Shown here in pieces: positions 1 through 7,415 of a DNA stretch of 11,931 nucleotides. Source of the DNA: Rhodobiaceae bacterium (GTDB lineage Bacteria > Pseudomonadota > Alphaproteobacteria > Parvibaculales > Parvibaculaceae); assembly GCA_027352645.1 (NCBI GenBank), contig DAIEIL010000038.1, positions 1 to 11,931 of the forward strand, in the 5' to 3' direction. The position numbers and the translations under genes were made by a program. The notes beneath the pieces were generated by a model. It made no database searches and was not told the origin of the DNA. It saw nothing but the letters and a program-made list of their open reading frames with translations. The stretch's first letter is position 1; each line of letters begins with the position of its first letter.

Positions 1-613
<613 letters not shown>

Positions 614-634
614 CGCGCACACGACTGAATGCGG

Positions 635-665
635 AAAGGGCGCTCCCACGGGAGCGCCCTTTTTG
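635..665 (+). terminator. intrinsic terminator of the aconitase gene
   Basis: A perfect 13-bp inverted repeat (635-647 against 650-662, core GGGCGCTCCC/GGGAGCGCCC) has a nominal 2-base loop, so the inner pairs must open in the real hairpin. The T run continues to 664 and is followed by GTTTGG. It lies 21 bases after the acnA stop on the same strand. Confidence 0.9.
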
Positions 666-714
666 TTTGGCCGATGAAACGGCGCCGCCGCAATTCACCG
701 GCAGGTGTCGAAAT

Positions 715-748
715 AAAAAAGGGGCGCCCAGACCGGCGCCCCTTTTCT
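715..748 (-). terminator. intrinsic terminator of the Gld-like ABC/DUF4340 operon
   Basis: A 12-bp stem (717-728 against 735-746, core AAAAGGGGCGCC/GGCGCCCCTTTT) encloses a 6-base loop. Read on the minus strand, the hairpin runs into a T-rich tract (complement of the A run 715-720). It lies just beyond the stop of the last minus-strand gene at 766. The + strand side also ends in T4, so it may work in both directions as a back-up to the aconitase terminator. Confidence 0.88.
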
Positions 749-765
749 TTCATTTCTTTAGGAAC

Positions 766-1872
766 TTATTGCTGGCCGCCCGCATCATGCGTCAGCAGAT
801 CCATGGACTGCGTGAGCTGATTGCCCGCCTGCTGAGGCAACTTGTAGGTCCAGGGACCGAGTCGCTCGTTGAGCATTTTCGCGCGTGCCTCGACCGGCTT
901 CATATCTGTACCGGGGGCGGCAATCGCCGGATCGGCCGTAGCAGCAACCTTCGCCCACAGCGCACCGCCGCCACCGGTCATGGTCATCGAGACGCGCAAT
1001 CCGTCGAAGGTTTCGATCACGGTCTGTGGCGAAGTCGCAGGGAACTCAAGCGATGCCACCGGCGCTGCGTCGTCGAACATCAGATCGACAACGCTCGTCG
1101 CCGTTCCATTGACGATCGGCGCGCCGCGCGTGACGCGGCCGGCTGGAATATTCTCCAGCGCAAAATCCTCTGCGTCCTTCGAGGGGCGGCTCATCACGAC
1201 CGGATGATCCGTGCCCGCCCACAGGGTAACGCGCTTGATTTCGTCGCGCTTGATGTCGATGAAGCTCGTATCGAGCCAATCCTGCGCCGACTGGAAGAGC
1301 GGGAAGCGACCGCGCGCGAGCCAGCTCTGGTTCTCGCCGTCGCGGCGGAGATAGATCATGCCCTGTCCACGTGCATCGCCGGTCTGGTCCGGCACCTTGC
1401 CGGCGAGGAAGGCAACCATGCGCTTGCCCGTCTTGTCGAAGAGTTCGACGCGCGTCGCAGAGCCAAGATCATCCGGCGAAAGAAGACCGAGATTGCGATG
1501 CCATTCGGGACGCGCCGTGCGCGGCTCATAAAGCATCAGCTCCGAAATGCCGATCAGCGCCTTCTGCACCAGATCCTGCTTCGCCGGATAATTCTGGCGC
1601 TCGGCCACCGTCCAACGCCCGTCCGCTCCGCGATTGAGCGTGATCTTCTCGACGCCACGCAATCCGCGGCCAAGCGTGTAGGAGATCTTGCCGACCTGAT
1701 CGAGCTTCGTCTCGAGGCCCTGGTAAAGCGGCTCCGGCTTGAACTTGATGCGGACGCCGCGCTCCTGCGTCACCACCGCGACGGTTGCCGCGACGACGGC
1801 GACCGCCGTTGCGAGCGCGAGGATCGAGAGGTTGCGAAGCGGCTTGTTGGTCTTGAATGTTGCGAGGTTCAT
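766..1872 (-). CDS. DUF4340-family membrane-anchored protein of a Gld-like ABC cluster
   Basis: A 368-residue protein with a short basic N-terminus (KTNKPLRN) and one membrane segment at about residues 15-34, followed by a soluble part probably outside the cytoplasm. The size, single anchor and position directly after a GldG-like gene fit the DUF4340 family, which commonly accompanies these ABC clusters. No catalytic motif is visible and the biochemical role is unknown. The start chosen is the ATG at 1872. It leaves one base after the upstream TGA (TGA-G-ATG) and has AAGGGGG upstream. The open frame extends to 1950, but the extra 26 residues (arginine- and serine-rich, overlapping the upstream gene) do not look like part of the protein. 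It is the last gene of the operon, before the terminator at 715-748. The DUF4340 assignment rests on recognition and context, not on a search. Confidence 0.82.
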   Translation of the reverse strand: MNLATFKTNKPLRNLSILALATAVAVVAATVAVVTQERGVRIKFKPEPLYQGLETKLDQVGKISYTLGRGLRGVEKITLNRGADGRWTVAERQNYPAKQDLVQKALIGISELMLYEPRTARPEWHRNLGLLSPDDLGSATRVELFDKTGKRMVAFLAGKVPDQTGDARGQGMIYLRRDGENQSWLARGRFPLFQSAQDWLDTSFIDIKRDEIKRVTLWAGTDHPVVMSRPSKDAEDFALENIPAGRVTRGAPIVNGTATSVVDLMFDDAAPVASLEFPATSPQTVIETFDGLRVSMTMTGGGGALWAKVAATADPAIAAPGTDMKPVEARAKMLNERLGPWTYKLPQQAGNQLTQSMDLLTHDAGGQQ

Positions 1873-1873
1873 C

Positions 1874-3823
1874 TCATGCCCCCTTGATCGCGCGCGCCCT
1901 GCGGCGGCGATGACGGAGGATCGCGATGGCAAGCGCGATGATGGCGACAAGGATCGGCATCAGCGCCACATTGGCAAAGCGGATTTCGGTCGCGAGCCGG
2001 TCGATGTCGCGCCGCAGATTGCGCTGCACATCGCGCAAGGCCTTACGGCTCTGCAGGAGTTCGGCGCGGAACTTCGCAACTTCTTCCTGCTCGTGCGGAT
2101 CGGCCGTCTGCCCGCTTTGCGTTTCGGCTGCGCCACTCGTCTGAAGCGCAACGAGACGCTGCTCCGTCTCCGTGATCTTCGCCTTCAGCCTCTCCTGCTC
2201 GGTGAGGAACTTGCGCTCAGCCTCGCGGCGCAGATTATCGACCACCACGAAGGGCCGATCGACGCGTTCGCGCGCGCGCAGCGAGATCAGATCGTCGGAG
2301 CCCATCAGATTGTCGATGGCCGAGAGAATGAACTTTGCATTGTCCGCGATGGGTTCGACCGTGCGGTCATTGCCATAGCCCGAGCTCTGCACCCAGAAGC
2401 GATCGTCGAGGAGATCGCTGTCGGCAACGACAATGATGTTCGCGTCGGCCTTGGTCTGCCCCACATATTCAAGCGGCTTTTCCATCGCGTCCGAACGCTT
2501 GGTCTCGTCTTCCGCCGAGGGCGGCGGCGCGGCGGCGAAGGCGCTTTTCAGCGGCCCCGAAACGCGCGCGGCGATGACATAGCGCTCACCCGTCGCCTTG
2601 AAGCCGTTCAGCAACTCGTCCGGCGTATGACCCGCCTTCACGTAGTCGACATCATAGGCTTCGGCGTCCTTGGAGGACCAGAAGAGCGGCGTGAACTTCG
2701 TGGTTGCGCCAGGTGCCTGCTTCAGGAAGCCGGCCGTACCCATATTGATCTGGTCGATGGTCGCCGTGACAATGTCGTTATGGTCGAAATTCGTCTTTGG
2801 CACCGAGAGCCAGAGCACATAGTCGCTCGTCTGCCGTCGTGCATCCATGTTCGTCTGGACGCGCATGGCGAGATCGCGGTCGCCGATAACGCGCTTCGGA
2901 TCGTACTCGATGCCCCAGCTCTTGAAGAGCGCCGGAAGGTCGGAGGCCTCCGTATAGCCCTGCACCGGCTGACCGCTCGGCCCGGCGGTGAGGCTCACCT
3001 CCGAATGCGGATCGACAAAGGCCAGTACACGGCCGCCGCGCATCACGAACTGGTCGACGGCGTAAAGCGTTTGCTCGTCGAGCTGCTTGCGATGGGCGAT
3101 CATCAGCACATCGACGTTTTCCGGCACCTTGACGAATTTCTGCTCGATGAAATTGATCTCGAAACGGTTCTGCAATTCCTGATAGATCGCGAAAGGCTGC
3201 GACTGACCGCGCATCGCCTCGACAAGGCCACCCGCGCCGGTATCCATCGGAATATTGGTCACGATCCCGAGCACCGGCTTCTTCGGACGGCTCAGATTCT
3301 GAATGAGCCGCGTCACATCATATTCGAGATATTGCTGACGCTCATCGGTGAAATAGGGCACGGCCTCGATACCGTCGACGAGATTGGTGCCGACGAGACC
3401 GAAATAGATGACTTCGCCTTCCGTCGTCCGCGCGCCCTTGAGGCCGAGCGACATGGCGAGGTCTTCCTGCTCGGAGAACGGCTCGGGATCGATCACTTCG
3501 AGAATGATCTTGCCATGCGAGCGGTCGCGGATTTCTTCCAGAAGATCGCGTACGCGATTGGCGTAAGCGCGGACCTGCGGGAAATCGGTTGCGAGGGATT
3601 CCGAATAGAAGAACTTCAGCGTGATAGGCTCGTCGATCTTGGCGAGTACGTTTTCGGTGCCCTTCGAAAGCGTGAAGAGCCGCGCCTGCGTCAGGTCGAC
3701 CTGCGCCGACCGGAAGACGATGTTCGAGAAGAGATTGACCGCGAGAAACAGCACGGCAAGAAGCACGAGCGTCGCGATGCCATAGGCGGAGCGGCTTACA
3801 TTCTGGTGCATGGGCTTCTGCAT
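1874..3823 (-). CDS. GldG-like ABC transporter auxiliary protein (ABC_transp_aux type)
   Basis: A 649-residue protein with an N-terminal membrane segment (about residues 14-33), a large extracytoplasmic region and a C-terminal membrane segment (about 619-636) ending in a basic HRRRRARAIKG tail. After the first helix it has VDLTQARLFTLSKGTENVLAKIDEPITLKFFYS, the hallmark opening of GldG/ABC-auxiliary proteins. The middle resembles a DUF4350/GATase-like fold (MIAHRKQLDEQTLYAVDQFVMRGGRVLAFVDP). Residues about 530-613 are rich in E, R, K and Q and probably form a coiled coil just before the last helix. In Bacteroidetes GldG works with GldA and GldF in gliding and secretion; in proteobacteria the role is unknown. 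The start at 3823 lies 4 nt after the permease stop; an in-frame ATG at 3811 is a near alternative. Confidence 0.88.
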   Translation of the reverse strand: MQKPMHQNVSRSAYGIATLVLLAVLFLAVNLFSNIVFRSAQVDLTQARLFTLSKGTENVLAKIDEPITLKFFYSESLATDFPQVRAYANRVRDLLEEIRDRSHGKIILEVIDPEPFSEQEDLAMSLGLKGARTTEGEVIYFGLVGTNLVDGIEAVPYFTDERQQYLEYDVTRLIQNLSRPKKPVLGIVTNIPMDTGAGGLVEAMRGQSQPFAIYQELQNRFEINFIEQKFVKVPENVDVLMIAHRKQLDEQTLYAVDQFVMRGGRVLAFVDPHSEVSLTAGPSGQPVQGYTEASDLPALFKSWGIEYDPKRVIGDRDLAMRVQTNMDARRQTSDYVLWLSVPKTNFDHNDIVTATIDQINMGTAGFLKQAPGATTKFTPLFWSSKDAEAYDVDYVKAGHTPDELLNGFKATGERYVIAARVSGPLKSAFAAAPPPSAEDETKRSDAMEKPLEYVGQTKADANIIVVADSDLLDDRFWVQSSGYGNDRTVEPIADNAKFILSAIDNLMGSDDLISLRARERVDRPFVVVDNLRREAERKFLTEQERLKAKITETEQRLVALQTSGAAETQSGQTADPHEQEEVAKFRAELLQSRKALRDVQRNLRRDIDRLATEIRFANVALMPILVAIIALAIAILRHRRRRARAIKGA

Positions 3824-3827
3824 GGAC

Positions 3828-4562
3828 CTAACCCGCCTTCTTCATGTCGACGACGACGCCGCAGGCGATAAGCCAGCTCGCGATCAGCGAGAAGAAATAG
3901 ATGATGTCGCGAATGTCGATGACACCCTGCGTGATCGCCGTGAAATGCGTGAGGAACGAGAAGGATGCGATGGTGTTCAACACCTGCTGCGGCGCCCATG
4001 ACGCGAAGAAGTCCGTCACCAGCGGCAGACCCGACACGGTGAAGAGGAAGCAGACGACGACGCTGACGACGAAGGCGATAACCTGATTGCGCGTTGTGGC
4101 CGAAAGGCACGATCCGATGGCAAGATAACCGCCCGCCATGAAGAAGCTGCCGATGTAGCCGGCGAGGATCACGCCATTGTCCGGATGGCCGAGATAATTG
4201 ACCGTGATCCACATCGGGAAGGTGAGCGCGAGCGCAATGCCAGAGAACACCCAGGCCGCAAGGAACTTTCCCAGCACCGCCGCCCAGAGGGGGATCGGCA
4301 GCGACAGCAGCAATTCAATCGAACCCGTCCGGCGCTCTTCCGCCCAGAGGCGCATGGAGATCGCCGGGATCAGGAAGAGATAGAGCCAGGGATGGAAGTT
4401 GAAGAAGATCTGGAGATCGGCCTGACCGCTCTCGAAATAGCCGCCCATGTAGAAAGTGAAGGCGCCCATCGTGAACAGGAAGATCACGATGAAGATGAAG
4501 GCGAGCGGCGTCGCGAAGTAACCGCCGAGCTCGCGGCGGAAAACGGCAAGAAGCTCTCTCAT
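3828..4562 (-). CDS. ABC-2 type permease, GldF-like
   Basis: A 244-residue integral membrane protein with six likely membrane segments (about residues 18-39, 58-72, 95-118, 131-150, 158-184 and 217-238), the usual layout of ABC-2 permeases. The N-terminal MRELLAVFRRELGGYFATPLAF is typical of the family (a cytoplasmic amphipathic stretch, then RRE...YF.TP). The motif RLWAEERRTGSIELLLSLPI after the second segment is the conserved ABC-2 loop that contacts the ATPase. The first four bases overlap the upstream ATPase gene (ATGA), so the two are translationally coupled. It very probably forms a dimeric pore driven by the ATPase encoded upstream. The substrate cannot be read from sequence; the direction is presumably export, as for most ABC-2 systems. 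Confidence 0.9.
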   Translation of the reverse strand: MRELLAVFRRELGGYFATPLAFIFIVIFLFTMGAFTFYMGGYFESGQADLQIFFNFHPWLYLFLIPAISMRLWAEERRTGSIELLLSLPIPLWAAVLGKFLAAWVFSGIALALTFPMWITVNYLGHPDNGVILAGYIGSFFMAGGYLAIGSCLSATTRNQVIAFVVSVVVCFLFTVSGLPLVTDFFASWAPQQVLNTIASFSFLTHFTAITQGVIDIRDIIYFFSLIASWLIACGVVVDMKKAG

Positions 4563-5581
4563 GCTGCGTTCTTTCCCGGTGCGTCTGCCGTGTCGGAGCG
4601 CGTGAGTTTGCGGAAAACCTCGTCGAGACGGCCCGGCTCGCCATAAAGCGCGCGCACGGTCCAGTCCTTCTCGCGGGCGAGATCGGCGACCGCGTCGATG
4701 AGCTTCACTTCCGCCGAGATTGCGTTCTGCTGCACGGGGAAGAGCGTGAAGGTCGTTTCCGTGCCGCGCGGATTGATCTCGATGGAAGAAATGCCCGGCA
4801 GCGCCTTCAACGCTTCGGCCGCCGCAATCGTCACCTGACCGCCGACAGTCAGCGAGACCGCATTGTGATAGCGCGAGCGCGCGATGAGTTCGGCAGGCGT
4901 GCCGTCTGCGACGACGCGGCCCCGGTCGATGATGAGCGCGCGGGTGCAGATCGCATCGACCTCTTCGAGAATATGCGTCGAGATGATGATCGCCTTGTCG
5001 GCCGCCATGCGGGCGATGAGCTTGCGCACTTCGTGCTTCTGGTTCGGGTCGAGACCGTCGGTCGGCTCGTCCATGATGAGCACGGGCGGATTGTGCAGGA
5101 TCGCCTGGGCGAGGCCCACGCGGCGGCGGAAGCCCTTGGAAAGCGTGTCGATGGGCTGTTCGAGCACGCCCTGAAGCTCGGTCGCCGCGACAGCGTCGGC
5201 AATCGCCTTGTCGGCGGCAGCGCCCTTCAGCGCGCGCACACGGGCGATGAATTTGAGAAAGGCCAGAGGCGTCATGTCGCCATAGGCAGGCGCGCCTTCA
5301 GGCAGATAGCCGAGCATGCGCTGCGCGGCGAGCTGATCGGCGACGACGTCATGCCCGCAGACCGAGGCCCGACCCGCGCTTGGCGAGAGGAAGCCCGTGA
5401 TCATCTTCATGGTCGTCGATTTGCCCGCGCCATTGGGCCCGAGAAAACCCAGCACCTCGCCGCGCGAGACGCTGAAGCTGATACCGCCGACCGCCGTGAA
5501 GGGCCCAAAATGCTTGGTAAGCCCTTCGATGGCGATCATGGCGTCGCCCGCGGCCGGGTTATTGCCGTTCGCCGTTTGCAT
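4559..5581 (-). CDS. ABC transporter ATP-binding protein, GldA-like
   Basis: A 340-residue nucleotide-binding subunit with a full motif set: Walker A GPNGAGKST (residues 48-56), signature LSKGF (147-151), Walker B VLIMDE (167-172) and the switch histidine in STHILEEV (His203). The usual Q-loop glutamine is replaced by YLPE (Glu95), as is common in ABC-2 exporter ATPases such as GldA. About 80 residues beyond the ATPase core form a C-terminal extension typical of this subgroup. The start is uncertain. The frame is open to 5710, but homology begins at IAIEGLTKHF. The ATG at 5581 gives a short leader and has a weak GAGCGAG upstream; the ATG at 5539-5537 is also possible. It is the first gene of the operon and overlaps the permease gene by four bases. 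Confidence 0.9.
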   Translation of the reverse strand: MQTANGNNPAAGDAMIAIEGLTKHFGPFTAVGGISFSVSRGEVLGFLGPNGAGKSTTMKMITGFLSPSAGRASVCGHDVVADQLAAQRMLGYLPEGAPAYGDMTPLAFLKFIARVRALKGAAADKAIADAVAATELQGVLEQPIDTLSKGFRRRVGLAQAILHNPPVLIMDEPTDGLDPNQKHEVRKLIARMAADKAIIISTHILEEVDAICTRALIIDRGRVVADGTPAELIARSRYHNAVSLTVGGQVTIAAAEALKALPGISSIEINPRGTETTFTLFPVQQNAISAEVKLIDAVADLAREKDWTVRALYGEPGRLDEVFRKLTRSDTADAPGKNAA

Positions 5582-5755
5582 ACTCGCTCGCGTGATGACG
5601 TGAACTCCCTCAAGGTCCGGACGGGCTCTATTGTTTTGCCTCGTTTCCCCCAAGACCGGTCTGAATGTGTAGACAAAGCCCCCCTCACCCTCAAGTGAAG
5701 AATGAGACATCGTAAATGCGGGGGGATTGGCGAGAAGAGGAAATGCGTACGGACA
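5582..5755 (-). promoter_or_regulatory. upstream region of the Gld-like ABC operon
   Basis: About 170 bases lie between the terminator at 5756-5794 and the chosen ATPase start. No credible gene is seen. A possible minus-strand promoter is TTGAGG (5694-5689), 17 bases, then TACACA (5671-5666), a poor match to the sigma-70 consensus. A purine-rich AGGGAG sits about 24 bases before the chosen ATG, too far to serve it well. This leaves the start codon or leader layout unresolved. Confidence 0.25.
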
Positions 5756-5794
5756 AAGAAAAACGCGCCGGCGAGGGGGGCTTTCGCGGCGCGT
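5756..5794 (-). terminator. intrinsic terminator of the structured RNA
   Basis: On the minus strand ACGCGCCG (5794-5787) pairs with CGGCGCGT (5770-5763) around a 16-base loop and is followed by a T-rich run (TTTTTCTTT). There is no T run on the + strand side, so polarity is minus. It lies at the end of the self-complementary element 5793-5919 and about 180 bases before the ABC operon start. Its first two bases are shared with the closing stem of that element. Confidence 0.8.
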
Positions 5795-5919
5795 CTAGTC
5801 TCTTGGTGTTGCCCCTTTGAAAGGGGTGGCCCGGTCCCCCAATTCATCCCGGTGGGGCTGGGGGGCTGATGAAACCGGAACTTCAAGGGAACCGGGCCAG
5901 TGAGGCAACAATGCTAGAC
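5759..5919 (-). ncRNA. candidate structured small RNA (possible 6S-like RNA, or operon leader)
   Basis: This minus-strand stretch without a convincing gene folds by nested complementarity. The outer stem is GTCTAG/CTAGAC (5914-5919 with 5793-5798). The next stem is TTGCC-type, 7 bp (5904-5910 with 5807-5813). The inner stem is 9 bp, TGGCCCGGT/ACCGGGCCA (5891-5899 with 5827-5835), continued past one bulge by CCC/GGG (5887-5889 with 5836-5838). A local hairpin CCCCTTTCAAAGGGG (5812-5826) sits on the 3' side between the two inner stems. The apex is C-rich and has alternative pairings TTCATC/GATGAA or CCGGT/ACCGG. A terminator follows directly. The plan of a closing stem, an asymmetric bubble with a small 3' hairpin and an upper stem recalls 6S RNA. 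However, the core is only about 127 nt, shorter than most 6S RNAs, and I could not confirm the family. No riboswitch consensus was recognised. The 5' end is not defined. Confidence 0.55.
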
Positions 5920-6070
5920 TGACGGTCCAGTGTGTCCCTGCAAGGGCTGAAAAAAGGCAAGATTGTGATTCTGGATTAACTTCACGAAAGCTAGCAGAAT
6001 GAAGGCCTTAGCCGGTTTGACCGGTAGGCGGGCCGCCGCTTCGGTTCCTGTTGCGAAAGGGTGTGACGGC
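5920..6070. promoter_or_regulatory. divergent upstream region between the structured RNA and the DUF2794 gene
   Basis: This 150-base stretch should hold the + strand promoter of the DUF2794 gene and the minus-strand promoter of the structured RNA. I found no convincing pair of -35 and -10 boxes. It contains an A6 run (5949-5954 region) and a short inverted repeat CCCTGCAAGGG (5936-5946). The open frame of the DUF2794 gene continues back to 5999, but those codons are unlikely to be translated. Confidence 0.3.
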
Positions 6071-6475
6071 ATGGCGGATAGCTTCGAGGGATCGGAAAAC
6101 GCGTCGCGGGCCCAAGGCGCGCTCAGCCTCGTTATCTCGTCGAATTCCACTTCGCCGAAACCCGCCCAGGAGCCCGATGTCTTCTTCAATCGCGCGGAGC
6201 TCGAGGCGATCCTTTCCGTCTATGGGCGCATGGTGGTCGAAGGCGAATGGCGCGACTACGCCATCGGCTCGACAAGGGATGTCGCGGTCTTCGCCGTTCA
6301 CCGCCGGACCAGCGAAATGCCGCTCTACCGCATCGAAAAGCGCCCGAAGCTGACGCGCCGCCAGGGGGCCTATAGCGTCGTCGCCGCCACCGGCCTGGTG
6401 CTGAAGCGCGGCCACGATCTCAAACAGGTCCTGAAAGTCTTTGAAAAGCGAAAGCTCCGCGTCGTCGGCGTCTGA
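6071..6475 (+). CDS. DUF2794 family protein
   Basis: A 134-residue soluble protein of unknown function, recognised as DUF2794, a family found mainly in alphaproteobacteria. After a low-complexity N-terminus (about residues 1-35) comes the conserved block: FFNRAELEAILSVYGRMV, then EWRDYAIG, then AVFAVHRRTSEMPLYRIEKR. This is followed by RRQGAYSVVAATGLVLKRGHDL and a basic C-terminus (KVFEKRKLRVVGV). No signal peptide, membrane segment or catalytic motif is seen, so it is probably cytoplasmic. The ATG at 6071 was chosen because GAAAGGG lies about 9 bases upstream; the frame is open to an ATG at 5999, which would add 24 unconserved residues. It is a single-gene unit: the terminator at 6491-6524 follows and the next gene is convergent. 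Confidence 0.85.
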   Translation: MADSFEGSENASRAQGALSLVISSNSTSPKPAQEPDVFFNRAELEAILSVYGRMVVEGEWRDYAIGSTRDVAVFAVHRRTSEMPLYRIEKRPKLTRRQGAYSVVAATGLVLKRGHDLKQVLKVFEKRKLRVVGV

Positions 6476-6490
6476 GCGCCTCTCAAATGA

Positions 6491-6524
6491 AAAGCCCCGG
6501 TGTTTCCACCGGGGCTTCGTCTTT
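6491..6524. terminator. bidirectional terminator between the DUF2794 and BI-1 genes
   Basis: A 10-bp stem, AAGCCCCGGT/ACCGGGGCTT (6492-6501 with 6508-6517), has a 6-base loop. The + strand side is followed by the imperfect tract CGTCTTTT. The minus strand side is followed by TTCATTT. It sits between two convergent genes (stops at 6475 and 6542) and probably serves both. Confidence 0.85.
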
Positions 6525-6541
6525 TCGCGGCTGCGCTTCGC

Positions 6542-7291
6542 TTAGCGGCGGTTGCCGAGGAACTGCAGCAGGAACATGAACATGTTGATGAAGTCGAGAT
6601 AGAGCGACAGCGCGCCCATGATCGCCTTCTTGCCGGCGACGACTTCGCCATCGCCCTCGTAATACATCGACTTGATCGTCTGCGTGTCATAGGCGGTGAG
6701 GCCCGCGAAAACGAGCACACCGATCACCGACACGGCAAACTGCAGGGCGGAGCTCTGCAGGAAGAGATTCACGAGCGAGGCAACGAGAATGCCGATCAGG
6801 CCCATGAAGAGGAACGAACCCATCGCCGACAGGTCGCGCTTGGTCACATAGCCGTAAAGGCTGAGCGAGCCGAAGGCGATTGCCGTGACGAAGAACGTCT
6901 GGGTGATGCTCGCGCCGGTATAAACGAGGAAAACGCTCGACAGCGAAAGGCCCATCAGGCCGGCGAAAATCCAGAACGTGATCTGGGCCGCCGAGACGCT
7001 GAGGCTGTGAATGCGCGCGCTGAGGAAGAAGACGAGCCCGAGCGGCGCGAAGATGACGAGCCACTTCAGCGGGCTGGTGAAGAGCGCCACGCCGAAGGGC
7101 GAAAGCGCGAGACCGGCGCCCGTGTCCTGCACGGCCGCCTGGAAGGCGAGCCACGCGACGACGCCGGTGATGGCGAGACCTGCCGCCATATAATTGTAGA
7201 CGCGAAGCATGTAGCTGCGCAGGCCCTGGTCGATTGCCGGGTTCTCTACGCCAACGCTGCTCCGCAGCCTGTCCTGGTCGAAATTGGCCAT
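6542..7291 (-). CDS. ybhL: Bax inhibitor-1 / YccA-YbhL family membrane protein
   Basis: A 249-residue, very hydrophobic protein with about seven membrane segments after a 30-residue polar N-terminus, matching the BI-1 (TMBIM) family. The family signature is near the end: GLTAYDTQTIK (residues 197-207) and GALSLYLDFINMF (226-238). Their aspartates, Asp202 and Asp233, correspond by motif to the acidic pair that gates calcium leak in the bacterial homologue YetJ, although the loop between them (YYEGDGEVVAGKKA) is long here. In bacteria the role is not settled: a pH-sensitive ion leak and an association with FtsH-type proteases have both been proposed for relatives. AGGAGGG (7307-7301) lies nine bases before the ATG and fixes the start. 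The gene is separated by 124 bases from the permease gene upstream on the same strand, with no obvious terminator between, so read-through is possible. Confidence 0.92.
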   Translation of the reverse strand: MANFDQDRLRSSVGVENPAIDQGLRSYMLRVYNYMAAGLAITGVVAWLAFQAAVQDTGAGLALSPFGVALFTSPLKWLVIFAPLGLVFFLSARIHSLSVSAAQITFWIFAGLMGLSLSSVFLVYTGASITQTFFVTAIAFGSLSLYGYVTKRDLSAMGSFLFMGLIGILVASLVNLFLQSSALQFAVSVIGVLVFAGLTAYDTQTIKSMYYEGDGEVVAGKKAIMGALSLYLDFINMFMFLLQFLGNRR

Positions 7292-7321
7292 ATCTCTGCA
7301 CCCTCCTGGCAGTGCGAACCT

Positions 7322-7350
7322 AATATTGGCGGTTCACCCCTCGAATTCAA
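7322..7350 (-). promoter_or_regulatory. candidate promoter of the ybhL-like gene
   Basis: On the minus strand TTGAAT (7350-7345), a 17-base spacer, then AATATT (7327-7322) resemble a sigma-70 promoter with a good -35 and a weak -10. It would start transcription near 7315, about 24 bases before the start codon. The -35 box lies inside the inverted repeat at 7338-7353. Confidence 0.3.
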
Positions 7351-7353
7351 GGG
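7338..7353 (-). repeat. inverted repeat upstream of the ybhL-like gene
   Basis: On the minus strand CCCTTGAATTCGAGGG is an 8-bp inverted repeat, with one G-T pair, centred on an EcoRI-type GAATTC. As RNA it would form a short hairpin with a 4-6 base loop; as DNA it could be an operator over the -35 box. A ybhL leader RNA motif has been described in alphaproteobacteria, but I cannot check whether this sequence matches it. Confidence 0.4.
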
Positions 7354-7415
7354 AAATGGCCCCGTCCGCATGGCGATCCGGTGAATATTGCGTAACCGTT
7401 TCAGGGCGTTAGCTA

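Noticed and set aside
1739..3871. A 710-codon open frame on the + strand, and shorter ones at 667-1887, 4865-5698 and 6500-7384
   Set aside because: They are antisense to well-recognised minus-strand genes, are very rich in R, H, E and D without family motifs, and are usual by-products of high-GC codon bias.
766..5581. Gliding motility system
   Set aside because: Only the ABC components resemble Gld proteins; none of the GldB/J/K/L/M/N or Spr genes is present, and this ABC type is widespread in non-gliding bacteria.
5582..5710. N-terminal extension of the GldA-like ATPase to the ATG at 5710
   Set aside because: The 43 extra residues show no resemblance to ABC ATPases, which begin around IAIEGLTKHF, and no good ribosome site is seen at 5710.
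5793..5960. Cobalamin, FMN, TPP, ZTP or fluoride riboswitch, or SRP RNA
   Set aside because: The conserved sequence boxes of those classes, and the SRP apical GGAA loop with its asymmetric internal loop, are absent on both strands.
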